DNA from: an uncultured Clostridia bacterium
Lineage (GTDB): Bacteria > Bacillota > Clostridia > TANB77 > CAG-508
Assembly (NCBI GenBank): GCA_944392515.1
Contig: CALXWV010000006.1
Location: forward strand, 1-45,768
Direction of reading: 5' to 3'
DNA length: 45,768 nt
The translations under genes were made by a program, and so were the position numbers. The notes beneath the pieces were generated by a model, which had not been told where the DNA came from, did no database searches, and was given only the letters and a program-made list of their open reading frames with translations. Shown piece after piece: positions 40,919 to 45,768 of the stretch (positions are counted from its first letter, which is position 1; every line of letters starts with the position of its first letter).

Positions 40919-40958
40919 TTACATAATACATTATACCATATATTATGTAAAATGTAAA
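40919..40958 (-). promoter_or_regulatory. promoter with flanking inverted repeat, likely repressor-controlled
   Basis: Minus strand TTTACA (40953-40958), 17 bases, TATAAT (40930-40935). The -10 box lies in the 12-base spacer of a perfect inverted repeat, TTACATAATA (40919-40928) and TATTATGTAA (40941-40950). A dimeric repressor bound there would block the promoter. Confidence 0.6.
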
Positions 40959-40973
40959 CTTTAAATAAATTTA

Positions 40974-41681
40974 CTAAGATTTAATTCTAAAATCTTTATT
41001 CAATTCTTTTTCCTCATTTGTATTTCTATTTTGTTCATCTACATATTCTAAATATATTTTATTGTTAAAAGCTCCTCTTTTCTCTGCCTTTTCTTTCATA
41101 ATAGTATTTACTTCATCCATTTTATAGCCTTTAATTTTCATAATTGCATTTAAAACTTCAATTAAGTCTCCTAATTCTTCTATACTATTATCTTCAATGA
41201 ATTCATTAGCTTCTTCGATAACTTTTTTATTAAGCTCTAATAAATATTCTTCATCATTCAAAACTCTATATTTGCATGTCTTTTCAATATCTTTTTCTAT
41301 ATTTTCAGGTATTTTATCTCTAACTAATTTATTGTATGTATATCTAAAGAAATGTTTTATAACTGTAAATTTAATTGCAATGACACCATACTCATTAATT
41401 TTCTCTAGAGAATAAAATCTATTCATATACATAACATTTTCTTTTATTTCATCTTCACTAGAATAAAATTTTCTAAATAAATCTTCAAATGTTTTTTCAG
41501 TATATATTTTAGTAACTTCTACCAAAATAATTTCTTTAAAGTCTGGTCTTTTTTTAAACTCTATTTTATCTCCAACCTTAATATTTCTTCTTTTTTCATC
41601 ATAAAGCCTATATTCAATTGTTTTATTACCATTTTTTATTTTTTCAAATATATCTGAATCCAATCTCATTTCATGTATCAT
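40974..41681 (-). CDS. ASCH-domain / MazG-like pyrophosphohydrolase fusion
   Basis: This 235-residue protein has an N-terminal ASCH domain (about 1-108; MRLDSDIFEKIKNGNKTIEYRLYDEKRRNIKVGDKIEF), a PUA-like fold thought to bind RNA or modified nucleotides. A MazG-like alpha-helical NTP pyrophosphohydrolase domain follows at about 113-205, marked YNKLVRDKIPENI and the metal-binding helices KVIEEANEFIEDNSIEELGDLIEVLNAI (the E-x-x-E ... E-x-x-D arrangement). The combination suggests a house-cleaning enzyme that hydrolyses aberrant nucleotides, with specificity possibly set by the ASCH part. It is the last gene after tyrS, 56 bases away, and AGGAGG-like GGAGG precedes the ATG. The C-terminal 30 residues are charged and disordered. 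Confidence 0.8.
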   Translation of the reverse strand: MIHEMRLDSDIFEKIKNGNKTIEYRLYDEKRRNIKVGDKIEFKKRPDFKEIILVEVTKIYTEKTFEDLFRKFYSSEDEIKENVMYMNRFYSLEKINEYGVIAIKFTVIKHFFRYTYNKLVRDKIPENIEKDIEKTCKYRVLNDEEYLLELNKKVIEEANEFIEDNSIEELGDLIEVLNAIMKIKGYKMDEVNTIMKEKAEKRGAFNNKIYLEYVDEQNRNTNEEKELNKDFRIKS

Positions 41682-41737
41682 AAATTATCCTCCAGTGCCA
41701 AATTTCAATATAAGTGTTAAATTTCTATTATTTTTCT

Positions 41738-42955
41738 TTATTTAATAATTAATTTGCAAAATCCTTTTTTGCCTTTTTTTAAGATTATATCTTTTTTATA
41801 ATTTGCTTTATTTATGATGTAATTTACATCTGTAATCTTTTCATCATTAATGCTTATACCACCTTGAGAAACTAATATTCTTGCTTGTCCTTTTGATGGA
41901 GCAAATCCAGCTTTTATAATAGCATCTAATATAGATGAGTTATTTACTATATCACAACTTGGCATATTTTCAGTGTTTGTTCCACTTCCAAATAGACTAT
42001 TTGCTGCTTCTTCTGCTTCTTTTGCAGCTTTTTCTCCATGAACTAACTTTGTTATTTCAAATGCAGCTATTTTTTTAGCTTCGTTTATTTTTTCACCTTC
42101 TACATTTGTAATAGATTCTATTTCTTCCATTGGTAAAAATGTAAGCATACATAAAACAGTTTTTACATCTTTATCATCTATATTTCTCCAATATTGGTAA
42201 AATTCGTATGGAGAAGTCTTTTTGCTGTCTAACCATAAAGCTCCTTTTTCTGTTTTTCCCATTTTTTTGCCTTCTTTTGTTGTAAGTAACTTAAATGTTA
42301 AAGCAAAAGCATCATCATGACCTAATTTTCTAATAAGATTTGCTCCACCTATTATATTAGACCATTGATCATTTCCACCAATTTCAAGTTTACAACCATA
42401 TTCTTGGTATAAATGTAAAAAGTCATATGATTGCATAAGCATATAGCTCATTTCAAAAAATGTAAGGCCTGTTTCTAATCTATTTTTATAGCATTCAGCT
42501 GCAAGCATTTTATTTACTGAAAATAGTGATCCTATCTCTCTCATAAAGTCTATAAACTTTAAATTTAGTAGCCAATCTGCATTATTTACTATGATTGCTC
42601 CATTTTCTCCATCAAAATTAACAAATCTACTAATCTGCTTCTTTATACATTCAACATTATGGTTTATTTCTTCTCTTGAAAGCATTTTCCTCATATCTGT
42701 TTTTCCAGATGGGTCACCGATTGTAGCTGTTCCACCACCAACTAATATGATAGGTTTATGTCCTGCTTTTTGCATATATGAAGCAACCATTAATGAAACA
42801 AAATGTCCAACATGAAGGCTATCTGCTGTAGGATCAATTCCTATATAAAATGGAACTGATTTTTCTCCTAAAGTTTTAATTAAGTTTTCCTTATCAATTG
42901 TCTGTTCAATATATCCTCTTTTTTCTAATATATTAAAAACATTTTCTTCTTTCAT
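41738..42955 (-). CDS. tyrS: tyrosyl-tRNA synthetase
   Basis: This 405-residue class I synthetase charges tRNA-Tyr. The HIGH-type motif is HVGH (48-51) in PTADSLHVGHFVSL, the tyrosine-binding region includes GGNDQWSNI, and the KMSKS-equivalent is KMGKT (231-235). The C-terminal S4-like domain (about 340-403, ILVSQGGISINDEKI) binds the tRNA. This is the TyrZ/eubacterial type with an S4 tail. It is 52 bases downstream of the NadR-like gene. The upstream gap is too short for a T-box, so tyrS regulation would have to lie further upstream. Confidence 0.97.
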   Translation of the reverse strand: MKEENVFNILEKRGYIEQTIDKENLIKTLGEKSVPFYIGIDPTADSLHVGHFVSLMVASYMQKAGHKPIILVGGGTATIGDPSGKTDMRKMLSREEINHNVECIKKQISRFVNFDGENGAIIVNNADWLLNLKFIDFMREIGSLFSVNKMLAAECYKNRLETGLTFFEMSYMLMQSYDFLHLYQEYGCKLEIGGNDQWSNIIGGANLIRKLGHDDAFALTFKLLTTKEGKKMGKTEKGALWLDSKKTSPYEFYQYWRNIDDKDVKTVLCMLTFLPMEEIESITNVEGEKINEAKKIAAFEITKLVHGEKAAKEAEEAANSLFGSGTNTENMPSCDIVNNSSILDAIIKAGFAPSKGQARILVSQGGISINDEKITDVNYIINKANYKKDIILKKGKKGFCKLIIK

Positions 42956-43007
42956 CTTTTTATTCCTTTCTATTTTTTAGTCTTTATATATAATTATAAA
43001 ATAAAAT

Positions 43008-43469
43008 TTATCCTAATCTTTTCTTTAAGTCATAATAAATATTATTTTCTAAATATTTTTTATTTTCATCTATATTTTTTCTAATAATAGTTGCACTAAT
43101 AGGTATTTCCTTTTTCATTTTTACAAATTCTACATTTAAATCTCTTGCAACAAATCTTCCATATTCTTCACCTGAATAAAACCTAGTAACTGGAATATCT
43201 TTAAATACCGATTTTAAATAATCTGTTTGTAATTTGACAGATTTTTCATCCATACCATATTGTTTTGGTGGATTTTTACCAAGTATAATATGTGCCTTAG
43301 GAAAAATCTCTTTTAACCATTTAGCTCTTGCTTCTAATGGTACTTTTGTTACATCAGTATTATTAATTAAAATATAAAATTCATCATTATCTTTTAATCC
43401 TTTTTTTATTAGTTCTTCATGACCTTTATGAAGAGGTGCAAACTTTCCTATTGTAAATCCTATATTCAT
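43008..43469 (-). CDS. NadR-like nucleotidyltransferase
   Basis: This 153-residue protein has the nucleotidyltransferase fold: GKFAPLHKGHEELI (8-21), with the HxGH motif at His14-Gly16-His17, and the C-terminal ISATIIRKN (124-132), matching the ISxTxxR motif. The layout resembles the NMN adenylyltransferase domain of NadR, which makes NAD+ from NMN. It lacks the NadR kinase domain and helix-turn-helix, so it is a free-standing transferase, possibly for NMN or another pyridine-like or sugar nucleotide. It follows the DUF1653 gene by 28 bases and is followed by tyrS. Together with nnrD it may be part of nicotinamide nucleotide supply, though that link is inference. Confidence 0.82.
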   Translation of the reverse strand: MNIGFTIGKFAPLHKGHEELIKKGLKDNDEFYILINNTDVTKVPLEARAKWLKEIFPKAHIILGKNPPKQYGMDEKSVKLQTDYLKSVFKDIPVTRFYSGEEYGRFVARDLNVEFVKMKKEIPISATIIRKNIDENKKYLENNIYYDLKKRLG

Positions 43470-43497
43470 TTGCCTTATCTACTTCCTTTATTAATCT

Positions 43498-43752
43498 TTA
43501 TTGTAGTTCATTTTTCTTAGGTATTGATATATATTCGAATCGATACTCTTGTTTAACATTTGGATATTTTTTCTTATCTACTTTTGATAAAAACATATCT
43601 AATGGTCTAATATACAATTTATTATCTCCATAAAGTTGTCTATATACTGCATACATTTCTCCAGTTTCACTATTTTCTGCAACATCTTCTAAAATATAAT
43701 AATTGTTTTTAAAATGTTTATAAACGCCTTTAATCTTTAAAATGTTTTCCAT
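43498..43752 (-). CDS. DUF1653 family protein
   Basis: This 84-residue protein fits the DUF1653 family: GVYKHFKNNYYILEDVAENSETGEMYAVYRQLYGDNKLYIRPLDMFLSKVD contains the Y-x-H-F-K, S-E-T-G-E, V-Y-R-x-L-Y-G and R-P-x-x-M-F motifs of the family. The biochemical role is not known. AAGGA lies before the ATG. It is the first gene of the run DUF1653, NadR-like, tyrS, ASCH-MazG, behind the rubrerythrin terminator. Confidence 0.85.
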   Translation of the reverse strand: MENILKIKGVYKHFKNNYYILEDVAENSETGEMYAVYRQLYGDNKLYIRPLDMFLSKVDKKKYPNVKQEYRFEYISIPKKNELQ

Positions 43753-43788
43753 TGTAATTCCTTCTTTATATTTTATGTGAATATTATA

Positions 43789-43820
43789 ATATAAAAAGCT
43801 GGTTTTTTCAACCAGCTTTT
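43789..43820 (-). terminator. rubrerythrin terminator
   Basis: AAAAGCTGGTT and AACCAGCTTTT (43794-43804 and 43810-43820) pair perfectly over 11 bases around a five-base loop; the minus strand then continues with T. Confidence 0.88.
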
Positions 43821-43842
43821 AAAACTTATTTTATATAAAAAA

Positions 43843-44382
43843 TTAATAATTTTCAGCTTTTATTTCAAAGAATGACTTTGGATGATTGCAAACTGGGCAA
43901 ACTTCTGGTGCATATTTTCCAATTACTATATGACCACAATTTCTGCATTTCCATATTCTTTCGTCATCACGGCTAAATACTAGTCCTTCTTTTACGTTTT
44001 CTAATAATTTTAAGTATCTAGCTTCATGCTCTTTTTCTATTTTTCCAACTTGTTCAAATAGATAAGCTATTTTATCAAATCCTTCATCTTTAGCTTCTTT
44101 AGCCATTCTATCATACATATCTGTCCATTCGAAGTTTTCTCCTTCAGCAGCAGCTTTTAGGTTATCTTCTGTAGAAGATATATCTCCACCGTTTAATAAT
44201 TTGAACCATAATTTTGCATGTTCTTTTTCATTATTAGCTGTTTCTTCAAATATAGCTGCTATTTGCTCATATCCTTCTTTTCTTGCTTTGCTTGCAAAAT
44301 ATGTATATTTATTTCTTGCTTGAGATTCTCCAGCAAAAGCTTCCATTAGATTTTTCTCTGTTTTTGAACCTTTTAATTCCAT
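43843..44382 (-). CDS. rbr: rubrerythrin
   Basis: This 179-residue protein has a four-helix diiron ferritin-like domain (1-130) and a C-terminal rubredoxin-like domain (about 140-175). Iron ligands are placed in AFAGESQARNKY (Glu19), ETANNEKEHAKL (Glu52, His55) and in IEKEHEARY of the second half; the rubredoxin cysteines are C146, C149, C162 and C165 (CRNCG and CPVCN). It reduces hydrogen peroxide with electrons passed through rubredoxin, an oxygen-defence system typical of anaerobes, supporting the anaerobic lifestyle. It has its own promoter and terminator. A peroxide-repressor (PerR) site was not obvious. Confidence 0.95.
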   Translation of the reverse strand: MELKGSKTEKNLMEAFAGESQARNKYTYFASKARKEGYEQIAAIFEETANNEKEHAKLWFKLLNGGDISSTEDNLKAAAEGENFEWTDMYDRMAKEAKDEGFDKIAYLFEQVGKIEKEHEARYLKLLENVKEGLVFSRDDERIWKCRNCGHIVIGKYAPEVCPVCNHPKSFFEIKAENY

Positions 44383-44429
44383 AATATATTACCTCCATTA
44401 ATCTATATTAGCTTTTTTAAGCCTTGATT

Positions 44430-44458
44430 AATATATCATATTTTTTTAATTTGTGCAA
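44430..44458 (-). promoter_or_regulatory. rubrerythrin promoter
   Basis: Minus strand TTGCAC (44453-44458), 17 bases, TATATT (44430-44435), about 45 bases before the ATG, with GGAGG in front of the start codon. Confidence 0.55.
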
Positions 44459-44473
44459 CAGTTTAATGAAATA

Positions 44474-45688
44474 TTAATAATCTAAATCATCATCAATATC
44501 TTTTTCTTGTGTAAAGATTTTCTTTTCTGTACTATCTTTTCCTTTTTTTCTTTTTTCTTCCTGATATCTTTTTTCAAAATATGAAATATATGGATTATTA
44601 TTATAACTTATATCTTTTTGCCCTTGTAAATAAAGATAATCTGTATCTACTATTACTATATCTCCTTTATTCAAAGGTTTTATTTCTTTAAGTTCATTTA
44701 TAAAACCTGCTGAAATTGGACTTACTTGAAAATGTTTACCTCTTATTGTAGGAACATTTTTTCTTTTAAGAATTCCTAAATTATTTATTTTAGGATCAGT
44801 CCAAATAATGCCATCATCTCTAAGCTCTTTATAAATTCTATATAAATCTTCTTTTGTTATTTTACTTAAAGCTCCTCTACTCGTATCTACTTCATCAGTA
44901 ACTTCAATTGTTCCAATAGATTCTTGATATTGATTAGTTAAATTAACTCTTGCTAAAGGCTGAATGATTCGTCTATGATTTGGAATATTGTATGTTTTTC
45001 TTGGTGCACCAACTTTTATGACTTTATCTCCTACTTTAAAAATCTGACTAAAACCACCTTCTCCAATCATTTCTACATCACAAAATTTCTTTCCTTCACT
45101 TTTAAGTATTTCTCTAAATAGTATTTGTAATGTAAGAGAATAATCATTTAAATCTTTTATTGTAATATCGTCTTGAACATTACGTTTTGATAAAGACCTT
45201 AATAAAATATCCTTACATATTTTGTCTTGATTTGAATTTATTGTTTCATTTATTTTATTAGAATATTTAGGAGAGATTTCTTTTAGTGAAAATGCTAAAT
45301 CAAAAAGAACAGTAGGTGAAATACTTTCTATTACATCTTTCATATTTTTTAATAAAACTGTCTTGTTCCCTGGCAAAAATGTTATCATATCAAAAAATAT
45401 TTCTTGATTTTTATTTGAAATATCTCCTGTTTTGAACCTTCTCATAAAAGAAGAAAATTTTTTTAAAACACTCCTACTTAAATTTTCTTCTAAAGATACA
45501 TAATTTAATAATCTAGCAAAATTATTTCCATCTAAAAGCATTATAAGATAATCAAAATTCTTTACAATAAAAGATATATTTAATTTATCTTCTTTAAGAA
45601 TATCTTCTATTTTAGAGCTAAGATATTCCCCCTTAGTTGAATGATTTATTATACTTAAGACTTTATCCAATGTTTTTTGATTTTTCAT
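44474..45688 (-). CDS. orphan protein with kinase-like C-terminal domain
   Basis: This protein of about 404 residues has an all-helical N-terminal half (about 1-190) without a recognised family and a C-terminal half with protein-kinase-like motifs: a glycine-rich loop MIGEGGFSQIFKVG (208-220), the ATP-lysine in KVIKVG (about Lys225), a catalytic loop DGIIWTDPKINNLGIL with Asp298, Lys300 and Asn303 in the D-x-K-x-x-N spacing, and a DFG-like IVDTDYLY with Asp348. The HRD histidine is replaced (W-T-D), as in some atypical or aminoglycoside-like kinases. It probably phosphorylates protein or small-molecule targets. The C-terminal 40 residues are lysine/glutamate rich. No clear ribosome binding site precedes the ATG at 45688, and an in-frame TTG six codons earlier is possible. 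Confidence 0.65.
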   Translation of the reverse strand: MKNQKTLDKVLSIINHSTKGEYLSSKIEDILKEDKLNISFIVKNFDYLIMLLDGNNFARLLNYVSLEENLSRSVLKKFSSFMRRFKTGDISNKNQEIFFDMITFLPGNKTVLLKNMKDVIESISPTVLFDLAFSLKEISPKYSNKINETINSNQDKICKDILLRSLSKRNVQDDITIKDLNDYSLTLQILFREILKSEGKKFCDVEMIGEGGFSQIFKVGDKVIKVGAPRKTYNIPNHRRIIQPLARVNLTNQYQESIGTIEVTDEVDTSRGALSKITKEDLYRIYKELRDDGIIWTDPKINNLGILKRKNVPTIRGKHFQVSPISAGFINELKEIKPLNKGDIVIVDTDYLYLQGQKDISYNNNPYISYFEKRYQEEKRKKGKDSTEKKIFTQEKDIDDDLDY

Positions 45689-45768
45689 TATTTCTCGTAT
45701 AATCAATTATATAGAAATATTAATCTATTTAATTGATTAATCCCTTTCTTTTAAATTTTGATATATTA

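Noticed and set aside
42956..43007. T-box riboswitch before tyrS
   Set aside because: The gap is 52 bases and holds no T-box sequence.
1..45768. CRISPR array, rRNA or tRNA genes
   Set aside because: No regularly spaced direct repeats, no rRNA-like conserved stretch and no cloverleaf with a CCA end was found on either strand by reading; rare tRNAs could still be missed without a covariance search.

Overview
This window looks like part of a chromosome from an AT-rich (by eye below 30 % G+C), Gram-positive, anaerobic fermenter, most likely an uncultured gut-type member of the Clostridia. The reasons are strong AGGAGG-type ribosome binding sites on most genes, a glycolytic and lactate-forming gene set (class II aldolase, phosphofructokinase, L-lactate dehydrogenase), rubrerythrin, a fused cytidylate kinase/acyltransferase, and several peptidoglycan hydrolases. 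TGA is used as a stop (for example in the antitoxin gene), so the standard bacterial code applies. No rRNA, tRNA, CRISPR array or complete transposon was seen. The taxonomic statement is inference.

Layout. About 36 of 41 genes lie on the minus strand and are read right to left, with five isolated plus-strand genes (484, 7463, 22693, 26111, 38633). From the right: an orphan kinase-fold protein; rubrerythrin; a DUF1653 / NadR-like adenylyltransferase / tyrS / ASCH-MazG group; an unrecognised 401-residue gene under an operator-like promoter; an M14 peptidase; rpsO with a structured leader, followed by pnp; a long tight run GT2 - GT39-like - P-loop/Asp23-like - cmk/plsC fusion - S1-domain protein - typA - O-methyltransferase (35719 to 26986); a plus-strand T7-lysozyme-type amidase; an APH-like kinase; a cadherin-like surface protein with phosphofructokinase; a plus-strand 63-residue gene of unusual composition; a HAD phosphatase with argS; a polysaccharide run (pssD-pssE-wzx-CmpB-like) leading to glmM; a small membrane protein, ldh and fba; a signal-peptide protein; a toxin/antitoxin pair; an unrecognised TPR-like gene; a CwlD-like amidase with smpB; a small secreted plus-strand gene; an EAL protein, nnrD, a two-component system and an amidase_6 protein; and at the left edge a DapB-like dehydrogenase.

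How the genes work together. Most are housekeeping: translation and RNA turnover (S15, PNPase, S1-like protein, TypA, ArgS, TyrS, SmpB), central carbon flow to lactate, and cell-envelope building and remodelling (GlmM, Wzx flippase, PssD/PssE, GT2, GT39-like, four peptidoglycan-cleaving families). Accessory-looking elements are the toxin/antitoxin pair, the TPR-like gene, the 401-residue gene, the 63-residue gene, and two copies of a short palindromic repeat with GGGACGGACC ends.

I do not see a clear new defence or biosynthetic cluster. The items most worth following are the palindromic repeat family, the 63-residue gene, the operator-controlled 401-residue gene, the rpsO leader hairpin, the ASCH-MazG fusion, the P-loop/Asp23-like fusion and the orphan kinase-like protein.
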